Assembly (NCBI GenBank): GCA_905250115.1
Contig: CAJNOI010000191.1
Coordinates: 47,222 to 111,221, forward strand
Direction: 5' to 3'
DNA length: 64,000 bases
Source: Adineta steineri
Lineage: Eukaryota; Rotifera; Eurotatoria; Adinetida; Adinetidae
Translations under genes and position numbers: made by a program
Shown here: in pieces, positions 1-12,305 of the stretch
How positions within the stretch are numbered: the stretch's first letter is position 1
Layout of the letters: the number at the start of each line of letters is the position of its first letter
Notes under the pieces: generated by a model
Database searches by the model: none
What the model was told of the DNA's origin: nothing
What the model saw: the letters and a program-made list of their open reading frames with translations, nothing else

Positions 1-92
1 ATACCATCAAAACTTCGATATTGTTAGTCTATACATATATATATATCTTTATTATAATAATACAAAAATGAAATATTTCATTTTTTTTCTAG

Positions 93-2327
93 CAATTGAA
101 ACGCCTTTATCTCTTGGGCTTAAAAGTAAGTAAAAAAATTTCTTTATTTGAATTTTTTTTCTCTATTTTCATTGTGCAAATAGATTGGCGACGAAAAACA
201 ATGCAACCGAATTGTAAGTAATATAATGGTTGCTCAATTTTTTACTATAAAATAATATCGTAAACAGAAAAACTAAAAATAACAGACGAGGTCGTGACAG
301 TTTTCTAATTACTACTTTGTATCTAAATCTATATCCTTCTACTTAGTTAATCTTTTTAAATATGGAATTATTCAAACGGAATAAACAAACCAATAAAAGC
401 TTATGTTCTTTAGTTAGGTAGCACAACATGACGTATATATTTTTCATAGTAAATTATAACTAAAAGAAAAACAAGATTAACACATAGTCAATATTTATTA
501 ATTGCTCATGCGCAAAGTAGACATAACATAAAACGTATGAAATTGTGATAATACTCAATATAATTCATCGAGTTATATCCTACTGAAAATATTTTGTCTA
601 GACTATAGCTTTAAATTCACTAATCTTCATTATGAAAAAAAATGATAATGCTCCATTTCATTTAAATCTTTATTAAAAAGAATTCATACTAATGACTGTT
701 GAGACATTAGCTACAGTAAACTAATATTTAATGAAGCCTTTCCGCATTCATATTATGTCTGATAAATTAGTAAATATTATTTTATTCTAGTTACTATTTT
801 GGGAAATGTTTTTTAAGAACATCATCGAGATTATTTGAGAGGTGCATAATGACCTTTAGTAAAAAATCTTCAAATAAATTGTCACACTCACACATGACAG
901 TTCTATTGATGCTATTAAAAGTATATTTGAAGTGCCGACACTATTGAATATTTTTACATTTATCGATTCAAATTCCTATGAAATATAATAAATCATTTTT
1001 AAATGTACTTTTAAAAAAGTGTTTTATAACAGAAGCAGAATTGTTTTACAACTGACTCTTATCTGTTATCAATAAATAATATAGACAGAAATATTTCTCT
1101 TTCTATTTGATTAGATAAAAAAAGTTTTATTATCCAATAACAATAATAATAAACGTCGAAAGTCAGACGAATGGGTTCTTCTAAAACGTTGTCGTTTTGA
1201 TTCAAATCAAAATAGTATGTTTATTTTATTTTAATCAAAAACAATCAAAAGTGTTTTTTTTTGCTTTTATCATTTTAGTACCTCCTGTTCAATCAATTTT
1301 ACCCAATACATCAACAACAAATATAGATGAATCTGCTGCAACATCAGATGTATGATTTAATAATAGACAAAGAATATATATATATATATATTGAATTTTT
1401 TTTAATACCTAGTCTAATCAAGCATGTTCCTCAGCTAGTTCATTGGATAGTCATCTTGATGATTATGTTTTGTCTCAAAAACCAATATCAATAACTGGTT
1501 CTCGTCTAACTGATGAACAAATGGTAAGACGAATCACAACTAAAATGATCCGAGATAATCACTTATTGTTTCAATAAGGATCGTCTTGATCAATTTCTTC
1601 AACGTTTTAATGTTCATTATTCGGATGAAATTGATGAAAAAACTACACATTTAATAACGGATGATACAACAATTCCATTTGTTTGTGCATTATCATCGAA
1701 AGTTGTTCATGCATTAGCACGTCATTTAACTGTTTTATCAATACGTTGGATTGATGAATGTCTTCGTTGTGATAAACTTCTACTTGATGAATTATCATTA
1801 CAATTTGAAATACGTGGTGATTTAACATGTTCAACAATGTATCATGGTGGTATGCAACGTTCACGTCTTATTACACGAAGACATTCATTATTCTCTAAAC
1901 ATATATTTATGCTTAAATGTTCTGGTGTACAAAATGTAAATATGAATATTTTCTTTTTTTTCGAAATAAGATAATCAATATTTTTATCTTCTTCTTCTTC
2001 TTCTTTTATTAATGATATTTTTTAAATTAGTTAATGGATAATCAAGAATTACGTACATTAATAACATTATGTGGTGGTCATACTTGTTCATCATTACGTA
2101 CAGATCAAGTAACACGATGGACAGCACAAGGTAAAATGATTGTTGTTCTTTGTGAACAAACATATGTTCAAGAACGTCAAGATAAATATTGGAAATGTGT
2201 AGAATTAGGTATAAGATTTTGTTCACCTGAATTTATTATTGAATCAATTGCTCAATATCAAGTACAAGATTATGCTATTTATGAAGAAGAACCTCAACAA
2301 GATGATGAAGTAAATGATGAAGAATAG
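93..2327 (+). CDS. Tandem-BRCT protein, C-terminal part (BRCA1/BARD1-like), 5' end outside window
   Basis: Exons read as 93-125, 184-213, 1279-1349, 1413-1523, 1579-1935 and 2031-2327 (TAG). All joins keep phase and have GT..AG introns, one of about 1.07 kb and the others 50-100 nt. The protein has two BRCT-like modules. The first begins near ITGSRLTDEQ, continues with FLQRFNVHYSDEIDEKTTHL and contains the BRCT-type Trp in RWIDECL. The second has the glycine turn in LITLCGGHTCSS and ends near IRFCSPEFIIESI. Tandem BRCTs bind phosphoproteins in nuclear DNA-damage signalling. The spacing and order of the two modules recall BRCA1/BARD1 C-termini, but the RING end, if present, is upstream of the window, so the orthologue is not assigned. 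The tail is acidic (EEEPQQDDE). Confidence 0.8.
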
Positions 2328-4748
2328 TAACTTAGAACAGAAACTATCTTTTACCTATCTTATTGTTTTTCTTTTTTGTTTGTTTTCGTTTATATTTAGT
2401 AAGCAGATTATGTGAAAAAAAACAAGTAACCGGTACTATTGAAACGATATATTTCTGTGTGTGTGTGTGTGTGTGTGCGTGTGTCAGATATGTTTTTCTT
2501 TTTCCCATTTTTTTTGTTAGTGGCTGTATGTCAGATGACTTTCTTCTTTTTTTGCTCCATATTTGTTCTTGTTATTGTTGTTATTTTGGAAAACAGTGCA
2601 AAAAAATAAAACAAGAATTCATCTCGGTGAAAATGAAACAGATAAATAAAAGATTCTATAGTATTTTTTATAAGAAAACAAACGCATTTAGATGTAAGAT
2701 TAATCTCTTTCTCGTAGAGAAGAGTCCAGTAAAAACTAATTGTTTGCTTGCTTGTCTATCCGCGGGGTCAAAAAAACATCGAAAACTAATTTTCTGGAAA
2801 AGACATTTCTAGAGATATTTCGATGCGGGGAGTTCGAATCTGAAGTCTGTTGAGTGACCATGGTGAGGGGGCAAAGGTCAAAAAACATCGAAAACCTATT
2901 TTTCACGGTTTTCAATTGTTTTATTCAGTAAATGTGGGAGGATGCATTTCTACGAGAAAGAACTAAGCGAGTCCTCGGACGAACGTTACTTGTTGCTGGA
3001 AGGCTTATTGCCCTTCACCAACTGGCGATATTCGAGAATCCCTGTTGAAACTGAAGCTAGACAAAATTTTATTGTAGAATACTCCAAACTGATGCTCTGA
3101 TCTAAACGTAAAACTTGCTCTTCATGCTTTCAAAATTTAAAAATTTTTGATACAAATTTAATGTGTAGTATTCTAGTTATGCGATTGAATAGCTAAAAAC
3201 AACATTTTCTATATGGAACGTCGAAGAGAACTATCGACCATTAAGATATGTCAATTAATTCTTTTTTTCCAATATCATCTTTAGTATGCAACAAACATAT
3301 AAGAAGGAAAATAAATAGATTAAACTTTCAATCCACAATCTAATAAATCATTCAATAAAAAATATTTTCCCTAAATAATTTTAAGCTAGTCGATAGGTGA
3401 TTCAATCAATTGCAGACGAAGGTTATGAGTTACTTCTCTTTCTTGATTTATATCAATGGGGTCATGAACTTATAATAGCATGTTGACAGCTTGTAACATC
3501 ATGGTTAATGACATAGATACTATTCATATTCAGCTGATACCCATACACTCATTTTAATAGGAATTTATTTAAAGAATAGACAAAATATAACATTATGAAA
3601 ATATGTGGTCCATAATGGTACTTAGAAAAGACTGGTAGAACTGCATGAATGTTCTAGGTCATGATTTATTCGAATAGCTAGTTTATGAAAATATGCATAT
3701 GAATTTACTTAGCTAAGATAAGAGATTAAAACGAACATGTTTTATATTACTGTCCGTGTCTAAGTTCAAATGAATTATCTATTAGATCGATTATAACATT
3801 TTGAATAATATAGTTCTTTCAAAGACACTAACAATAATTAAAAACAAATGAGAAAACTTGTTTCGCATTAGGAAAAAGACTTTTGTGATATATTTATTAG
3901 AACACAACTCTGACGCATGAAATTTATATATAAAAGCTAACCAAATAGATTGAATATTATACATCTACTACTGTAAGTCTGTATTCATCGTTAGATTATT
4001 ATTAGAAATCAATAAAAAGAAACAAAATTAATTATTCTTTCGATCAAATACTAATCGGATGCAATATTTAAAAAAATGCATTCTTTTTTTCATCGGGAAA
4101 ATCAATTACACATCGACATTATATCAGGATACTCAAATAAATCTTATGCAATTAGAAAAATACCATATAACTCTTGATAACTTGTTCTTTAGAATTAATC
4201 TCATCAACCTGACACTTGTACACTTTATCTAGACATATTTTTTGTCGAGCTACCAGATTTTCAATATCACAAACTAGTTTCTGGAATAGTAACTTACGAT
4301 ATTTCCTTGCCGAAGAAAAATACAAAAGTTGGATCTTATTTGAACTAATTCCACTTTATAGGATAATGTGCAAATAAATGAAAATGTATGAATTAATGAT
4401 TTCTATAGATCATTATTGTTGTATCAATTTATTAACAGATTTTTATCTTATTATAAAAAATCAGTTACCATTCAACTTATCTTGAGCATAGCTACATATT
4501 CTCGTTAAGCATTTTTTCTTTTCAAAATAATAGTAATCGGAAAAAGTACAATTAATAAAATATGTGATCGCATGTAAACACACAATAATAGTTACTATTA
4601 GTTTTCACTCATCTAAATAAGAAAATAAAAATAAATAACAATTTTTGTATTATTTTGACTAAAATAATATCGTGTGGCTATTAATGGATTTATTAAATGA
4701 TAAGGATAGAGATATGAACGAATAAAATACACAAACCAAAGTCGTCTA
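2328..4748. other. Intergenic, no convincing gene
   Basis: AT-rich non-coding DNA. It contains a (GT)n microsatellite at about 2457-2484, which causes a spurious valine/cysteine-rich open frame, and a direct repeat of about 30 bp (shared core GTCAAAAAACATCGAAAA) at about 2767 and 2878. The repeat lies in a locally less AT-rich patch (2750-2900) that looks like an old mobile-element remnant. Nothing else is supported. Confidence 0.6.
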
Positions 4749-5186
4749 TCAATCTTTAGCTAGTTTAAGTGCATTAGAAAGCATTTCAGTGGTAGCCAAA
4801 TCATCTGGATGATCTTTTTGAGTCATTAAAATAGCTGCTTTCATTGCTGCTAACATTTGATTCGTTGACATATCCTCTGAATCTTGTTCATCATTTGACG
4901 ATGCTTTTACTGCAAATTTTAATGCAGCAGCTAATGATTGTGGTGTAAGAGATTCCTGTTGTTCGTCTTCATTTGCTGAATTTTTCGCTACTTTTACTGC
5001 AGCATTAACAGTTGCTGGTGTTAATTTTTCTTGATGATCAGCTGACAATGCTGCTAGTTTGATAGCACTAGCTAGCATATTAGGTGTTAATTTTTCATCG
5101 TTTTCATTATCATTGGAAATTTTTGTTGCAGCTCGTAAAGCTGCTGACATAGCTTCGAACGGTGAATTTGTCTCGTTACTTGCCAT
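4749..5186 (-). CDS. Small five-repeat alpha-helical protein, unknown function
   Basis: Single-exon frame of 145 residues starting at ATG 5186 and ending TGA at 4749. After a short N-terminal segment it consists of about five copies of a 24-28-residue unit. Each starts LTP (or MST/LAT) followed by a helix of the form xxLAAAlKlA and then a charged Asp/Glu/Gln-rich linker, for example LTPNMLASAIKLA, LTPATVNAAVKVA and LTPQSLAAALKFA. There is no signal peptide, membrane segment or cysteine. Composition (Ala, Asp, Glu, Gln, Ser, Lys) is highly hydrophilic and suggests a soluble helical or partly disordered protein. The LTP..A pattern loosely recalls seed-maturation/LEA-type repeats, interesting in a desiccation-tolerant animal, but I do not recognise the family. 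Confidence 0.65.
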   Translation of the reverse strand: MASNETNSPFEAMSAALRAATKISNDNENDEKLTPNMLASAIKLAALSADHQEKLTPATVNAAVKVAKNSANEDEQQESLTPQSLAAALKFAVKASSNDEQDSEDMSTNQMLAAMKAAILMTQKDHPDDLATTEMLSNALKLAKD

Positions 5187-7835
5187 TATTGTTCTTTTAG
5201 TAAAAAGAAAGAAAAATTGTTAACTAATAATACTTTTGAATAAATATATGCAAGAAATAAGAAAAGAAAAAGAATTTTTTCTTTGCTTTCTATTTTTTCT
5301 TCTTTAATAAAACACGTCAATAATAAAATGAAAGTTATATGATTTACAAGGCAACCAAAACAAGAAAAATATAACGTTGAACAAAGAATACTAATGTAAT
5401 TTGACATGAGAAAGAAAAAGAATAATGAGTTTCTTTTTATTTTTAAAAACAAAATCGTATAATGTTTTTTGTAATCTAAATATTCTTTTCGAAGAAAATG
5501 ACGATCATGGCACTTACAAATAGATACATGCGTCATAGACTAATTATAAACGAGTAACAAAAGACAAGCATTTGAATAAAAAGGGATACTTATAAATGAT
5601 AGAATATCTCCGTTAGTTGGTTCATATTCTTGTATCATTGTGTTTCTCTCTAAATCCAGAATAAATCTGTTAAGATATCGGTTATTTTTAAAAACGACAA
5701 TCTTTTTGATATATACATAGTTTATAATGTAGAAAAAAATACAGTATTTAACATATGAACGGTAATAATTTTCTGTGTGATATTTTATATCTACGATATA
5801 TAATGTTGGTATTAATGAAAGCTATAGGTTTTCAGTGACAAATGATGTAACCGGTTGATGTTTTTTGTGGTTCGTCTAAGTTCATCGTAATTTTTTATCT
5901 TAGGAGGCAAGCAAAAAAAAAACTTATATTGGATCATCGTGTCATTTATCTTCATAGTGTCGTTATTGATAATAACATTGCATGAAAGTGAACCTTGAAC
6001 CGATATTATTGATTTTTCCTTGTAAAAGATGTATGCTGTTACTTTCTGTCTCGTATGTACTCATAGAAATATTCATCTGTTGATATTCTTCCATAAAACT
6101 GATGATTCAATCGATTGGTATTAGCGTATTAACCTTGCAAGATTTTGTGACAGACAGGTGATTGATAGTCATTAGCATCAATTGTTTTCATTATCCTATC
6201 TTTATTTCTTTTACTTTTTTTTGTCCTATAGTCTTCATCACAATATCTATCGATACCTAGTTGAGAAAGACCTTCGACATATAGACACTGTAATAGAGAG
6301 TATGTTCAACTAGATACAATGCCATTATAAAGATGTACTATGACTCAATCAGATATTAGTATTACTAGTTCTTATTTTTTTTATATAGAACTCATTCATG
6401 CAGTCTAATCATATAGATTAATTTTAAAGCATAGAAACTACTGGATAGTAAGGAAACTTTTGTCACAATCGAAATGTCAAAAAACATCCTATAAGATGCC
6501 ATTCAAGTAATAACATCTTATATTTTCTATGTTGTTGATGATAATAATTGCATTTGCTTCATCGACAGCCTATCTAATAATATTTTCGATTTATATACAA
6601 CATATATATATATATTTATATATTCATATTGTTTTTGATCAAGATATTCATATTTGAACATACTATAAATTAATATAAGGTAAGAATTATAGTAATCCGT
6701 TTTGCTTCATATTTCTCGTCTATATCATGATATGTAACATCTTTTATGAGACAACAAGCAATCACAACCGACAAACGAAGGTTATATATATCAGAGAGAA
6801 GAGAAAGTGAACTTCTAAACAGACTAGTCCGCGCGTGTGTCGTCGGCGACCTTACTCGTTGATGTATGCATATGTCTCAATTAGCTAAAACCTTGATTTA
6901 ACTCTAAGAATGATAGTAGTGTATAAATATTCATTCATTTGATACTAAAAGCATCACTTTTTTCTATTACAATTATTTTCTCTTCGTTATATCTGTCATA
7001 CATAAGGTGCGTTCATAATAAATAATTCTCATGGTTAATATTGTCGTTCAAAAAAATATACATTCTGTACAAACGAATAGTAATGTAACATACTGTTATG
7101 TGTATATATTTATATCGATTAACTATTTTTATGATAAATCTACACGTATGCATACCAAACTGTTGTGCTCTTGTCAATATCACATAGGAGTATATTTAGC
7201 TTCTTTTTTTTTCTCTTTGATATTCAGAGTAGATATAGTACTTTTGTTGGTTACAGGTGAACTAATATTTTAGTTGTGGTAAAGAGGCATTAAGTATAAA
7301 GGAAATCTATTGATAGTAACTAATTAGAAATCGTATCCAATATGAAAGCCAGTGGATAATATCAGTCATGTGAAACGTTGAGAACGAGAAGCAAAAAAAA
7401 ATGATCCGAGAATAGATATTTACGGACATTTTTTTTCTTCTGATTCTATCTAATTGACTTAACAATCCGTTTAATACTTATTTCTTTTCTTCTTGTATTA
7501 TAGCAATAGACCGTCATAACATCTTATACAAATAAATCATATGAGTCAATAAGTTGAAAATTTTTTTTTCTCAGTTTATACTTCGAATGAGCTATTATTA
7601 TTATTCAGTGAGTACAGTAACTTATATATATTTATATAGCGAATCGCATTGATAATTATTATTAATTATTTTTTTCTTCTCTCTCTCTCTATTTATGTTT
7701 TCTTTCTCGTAGTATTATTATCGGTTGGTAGAATACTTTCTTTTTTGTTGATAATATGTCTGTGTGCATATTATATATTATCAGATGAGAGAATGAAGAC
7801 ATAAAATTAGAATTCTTTTTTTCTTCTAGAATAAA
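5187..7835. other. Intergenic, no gene seen
   Basis: AT-rich spacer between two divergently transcribed genes (the repeat-helix gene on minus and the GPCR on plus). It should contain both promoters, but no element could be assigned with confidence. Short (TA)n runs occur near 6600. Open frames here have random-looking composition. Confidence 0.5.
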
Positions 7836-10117
7836 ATGAATAGTTTAAATGTAACAAGTACAGTTGAATCGTCAACAGTTTATTTTCATCGTTCATTAAA
7901 ACGTTTCGGTATTGGTTATATGGCAATTTTAATTATACTTGGATTTATTGGAAATTCTATATCATCCTATGTTTTTATTCGAAGTAAACTTAAGTAAATA
8001 TTTTCCGAAGCAAAAAAAAAGTCATTTCAAATTCTTATATTTTTTTTTCTTTTTTAGACGTTTAAGTTGTAGTTCATATTTAATAGCTTTATCTTTATCT
8101 GATAATGGTTATCTTATATGTTTAAGTATGATCTGGTTAGAAAATCTTCATTTATATATATTTCATAATAATGGGATTTGTCAAATCGCTGTTTATCTGA
8201 CAACAGTTTTCAGTTCGTTATCTGTATGGTAAGTAAAATATTGATGTATCTAAGAACTTTTTAATGAGTAAATTATGTAGAAATGATTATTAACAACTAA
8301 AACTTGTTTACAACAAAACATTTCGTGTCAAATTTTCTGATTATACATAATGTGGTAATTATTAAGATATATCTTAAATATTTTTTATCACACATACTAG
8401 TAGGCGGAGAATATTTGTTATTGAAATGAAAATGATTATTGTATTTTCCAAAAAAATTCTACTAGTTTTATATGAAAAAATATCAATGGATTTAATATTT
8501 TACTTGTATTATCTAATCTATTATTACCCCATTAGCATATCTTTTTCTGCTTCAAGAATAAAAATAACGACATATATCTAATTATTTTTGATTTCCGTCA
8601 TTGTAACATGATATTCTTTAATATATCTTAAACTTATTAGAACAGCAATTAGATTATATCGATAGACAAAAAAAAACTAATGGATCTAGTTGAACTGTAA
8701 TGCGTAGGTATGTTTGAGTTCTTTAAATAGCTAACAAAAATACAGGATACATTTATGTTCTATTATGTCGAATAATTATATTTAATTTTCAGTTCGAGCG
8801 AAGAAGGATATGTTAAAAGCTCATTTATTTTTTTCCCTATGTACTCATGACTTAAAGATTTATTTTTACAAAAGAAATAATATGTGGAATTATTGCCTGT
8901 GAAAGGCAAATGCATGACTTATTATTTAGATTAATACGCATACATGCTTATATTTAATGTTAAAAGAAAATAAATTTAAAATTATAAATCCAGGATTTTC
9001 GGCTTAGTTAAAAGATAATTATAACCGTATAGGTTAAAGTACAACTAAATAATATAATTAGATTTTATTGCGTATTTTATTTATTGATAAGATCAAGATT
9101 ATTTATAATGATAACAATAAAATTCTTTTCAGGTTTACTGTTGCATTTACAACTGAACGTTTTGTTGTTGTTGCATATCCATTAAAACGTCCTCAATACA
9201 ATTCAACAAGTCGTGCTCGTTATGTTATTCTTCTTCTAACATTTCTAGCTATTCTTCTCTATTCATCATCATTATGGACATCAGGTATTGAAATGGCTGA
9301 ATCTGAACGAACAACATCTCTGTATGAAACACGTTGTGTTACATTACGTCATTGGCTTAAATTTACACGTCAAATGAATATTATAGATTTTTTTCTAACA
9401 TTTATTATCCCATTTTTTACAATTGTTACATTCAATACATTAATTATATTAAAATCTGGTCATTATGATCGTTTATTAGAACGTAATTATATTCAACCAT
9501 CAACTTATATTTTACATAATTTATTAGAACATCGTTTACGTCGTTCAAAATATCATCGACGTATAACAAAAATGTTATTAATTATTTCAACAACATTTTT
9601 ATTATTAAATACTCCAATGCATTTATTAAAAATTTATTATTTTTTCTTTTCAAATGATGATACATATGATGAGAAAAATTCGACTGAATCTATTATTGAA
9701 ATGTTAACATTTTATTTATTTTATACAAATTTTTCAATAAATTTTTTTCTTTATTCATTATGTGGAAAAAATTTTCGTTCATCATTAATGGATTTAATAA
9801 AACATATTGGAAAAAATACTCAAACAACAAGTTTCTTTTCGAATGTTGCAGATAATCCATTAGGTCAATATTATCAACGTACACATCATTTTCATCATCA
9901 TCAACGTTTTTCCAAACGTGAACTTAGTAGTACATTAAGTAATGGCAATGCATTTATGTCAACCTCAAATATAGCAGCAACAATGGCTACTGGTATTAGT
10001 TCACAAACATTACATCCATCATCATCAGCATCATCATTTCAAAGAAGTTCATTAAAAATTGAACTACATACACCAACAGTTGTCAAATTTTATCCAGCAT
10101 TTACAACAATGAAATAA
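7836..10117 (+). CDS. Rhodopsin-family GPCR, neuropeptide-receptor type
   Basis: Exons 7836-7993, 8058-8228 and 9133-10117, phase-consistent with GT..AG introns of 64 and 904 nt, giving 437 residues. Seven membrane segments are visible: ILIILGFIGNSISSYVFI (TM1), a Leu/Ser-rich TM2, TM3 ending in ERF (the DRY position, about residues 118-120) after a conserved Cys at its start, TM4 YVILLLTFLAILLY, TM5 FFLTFIIPFFTIVTF, TM6 MLLIISTTFLLLNTP and TM7 with SINFFLYSLCGKNFR in place of NPxxY. The N-terminus has an NVT glycosylation site. The TM6/TM7 wording (ISTTFLLLN.P, NFSINFFLY) is typical of FMRFamide/peptide-receptor-like invertebrate GPCRs. The intracellular tail of about 100 residues is rich in Ser, Thr and His. 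Ligand unknown. Confidence 0.85.
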
Positions 10118-10891
10118 CTAAAAAATAAATTTCTTTTATGTCTTCTCTATTTTTATGTACATAGAAAGAAAGTTTAAAAACGTTTAACGAATAAAGAAGA
10201 CACACGTTTTACTATTGAAAAATTAATACTTAGTAAAATATTCTTCAGATTGTTTTATTGTTTCAATTCAAATGAACAAAGACATATATAGTTATATGAA
10301 GATGAATTCATAATAATTCCAAATATTGAAACAATCTTTTTGGAATATAAATTGATCGAAAATGATTACGATTTTAGTCTTGATTTTTTGGATGTTATTC
10401 AGTTAAAGAAAGGCATTCTTTGTTTTGATTATAGTCCCTGACTCTTTACTATGATTGATATAAGTCGCCAGATAACATAGAAAATTATCCAAACCCATTA
10501 AACAAGATTGATAAAATCTGATCTGTTCCTAATCAAAAATGATCTTTTACCACAAATAACAAAATTCATTTGTTTCATCATCAAAAAAATATTTTCCTGT
10601 TTTTCTTATCAATGTAGAATAGTGTCAATGACATAAGTCAATGTGGTAGTAATAGATCATACAACTAGCACTTATAACTATGACCCGATAAACATGATCA
10701 TAGATTTTACTTAATGGAAAATGCTGTTCTGACAACGCAGTTTGTATTTAATTTGTGAGTTATATGAGAAAATGAGTATACGAAAGATGCGCATCTTTCG
10801 GGATCCCATTATATCTTTTTATGATACGGAATGAAAAATGAATTTATATTTCTTCTTTTTTTTATTATTCTAACAGATAAACAACAATCTA
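10118..10891. other. Convergent intergenic spacer
   Basis: About 0.77 kb between the 3' ends of the GPCR (+) and the SLX9-like gene (-). AT-rich; no open frame or RNA gene recognised. Confidence 0.5.
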
Positions 10892-12136
10892 TCAACTTTT
10901 TTTCTTTGTTAATGGAGTTATTTGTTGTTCAAGTTGTTTTTTAATAAGTTCAAATGGACTAGTAGAATATTCAGCTGATTGAGAAATCTTATTGAATATA
11001 TCAATATTTGTTTGACTAAAATAAAAGAAAGAGTATAGAAATTTTTTTTAATGAAAATATTCATTTACCTTTGTCGGTTACGTTCAGCTTGTGAAAGAAT
11101 TTGTTTACGAGTATTTTTCTTTGATGCATTTGCTAAACGTTGTTCTTCAAGATAGGATTCAATCTGACCAAGAGAATTTTCAAATTCATGTTTCATATCA
11201 CTAACAATAACAGTTTTTCGACGTTCAGCTCGTTCTTTAGCTTCACATTTTGATTCATGAGCTGCAGTAAGACCTACAAAAATTAAGTAAACGAAAGTAT
11301 TTATTCGAAACAAATGAATCCGTTCAAAGAAAACTCAGATTTTTATGCCTTGATACATCATATTTTATTAGAAGCTTAAGTAAACTAACGAATATATCTT
11401 TAGTGATATATTTTCATAATCATATGATGACTCAATTTCTGTTCTCGTAATACTCGGAATTGAATCGTATTTTTAATAATTCTATTACAATTCTATTCAT
11501 GACTAGTAGACTCGATAGCTCACTTAGACAATCTTGATCGCGATCTTATTATAGTTGAATTACACTTAATCTTTATTCTTAAGTACAATTGATCGAATCA
11601 TAACTCAGTGTCAAGAGACTTTACTTATGCAATAACTAAAAACAGTTATTTTTCAAGGTTTATCAAACTCTAATACAATTATAGTTGAAATATACTGATT
11701 CAGAGCATTATTTATATCTATGTTACTATAACATATTATGAGCTTTACACAAGCAAATGTACTCGTACCTTCTAGACAACATACTGAATTCATCTAGTTC
11801 TCGAACATTATACAGCACAAACATTTTTACATATTATTAAACTTACGTTTGAGAAGATATTGTCGTTTTAATTGAATTTTATCTTTTTTCTTTGATACAA
11901 GTGATTTAATAGTTTTATTAGATACTACACTACGTTTATCAAAATCAGGTTGATTATGTTCAGCTACTTCTTCATCATTATCATCATCCATTACCTATAA
12001 AAATTCAAATAAATGAAACAAATAAATTTCCAAATTTTGAACCTACTTGTTCATCATCATCATCTACTATATCCGGTACAATTTCAACCTCTTTTTTTGG
12101 TTTACTTTTAGTTTTTTCACGACGAATTTTACCCAT
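10892..12136 (-). CDS. SLX9: Ribosome biogenesis protein SLX9/FAM207A-like
   Basis: Minus-strand exons 12136-12047, 11994-11847, 11273-11069 and 11015-10892 (TGA), all phase-consistent, giving 188 residues starting MGKIRREKTK. The N-terminus is basic and then acidic (DIVDDDDEQ). The core reads SKKKDKIQLKRQYLLKR and then ERAERRKTVIVSDMKHEFE. The C-terminus reads FNKISQSAEYSTSPFELI. This matches my recollection of human FAM207A: a KEKMKQRRE-like basic helix, a RRRATVVVGDL-like strand and an FRELLASPAYRASPL-like end. SLX9 family proteins act in pre-40S ribosome assembly and export in the nucleolus. The third intron (11274-11846) is long for this region; the others are about 50 nt. Family call from memory of motifs, not from an alignment. 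Confidence 0.75.
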
Positions 12137-12305
12137 AATTATCTAAAATACGGTAAAGAAAAGCAAAGGGACTATAAATTTATTTTCTTGAAAGCACGGG
12201 TATTCAAATATATGAAAAGTTATCAAATGTCAGATTATAACAAAGAGATACTATAAATAAATAATAAAAAGTTCTGTTCTTTTGCTTTGTTTGCGTTTTT
12301 TCATT

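Noticed and set aside
2363-2812. 149-codon open frame after the BRCT gene
   Set aside because: It runs through a (GT)n microsatellite giving VCVCVC, lacks any domain, and overlaps the 3' region of the BRCT gene.
9693-9884. Minus-strand frames opposite long genes (also in 26501-27359, 39009-39848, 49039-49761 and 51295-52114)
   Set aside because: Shadows of genuine plus-strand exons created by biased codon use; the plus strand has domains, the minus strand does not.
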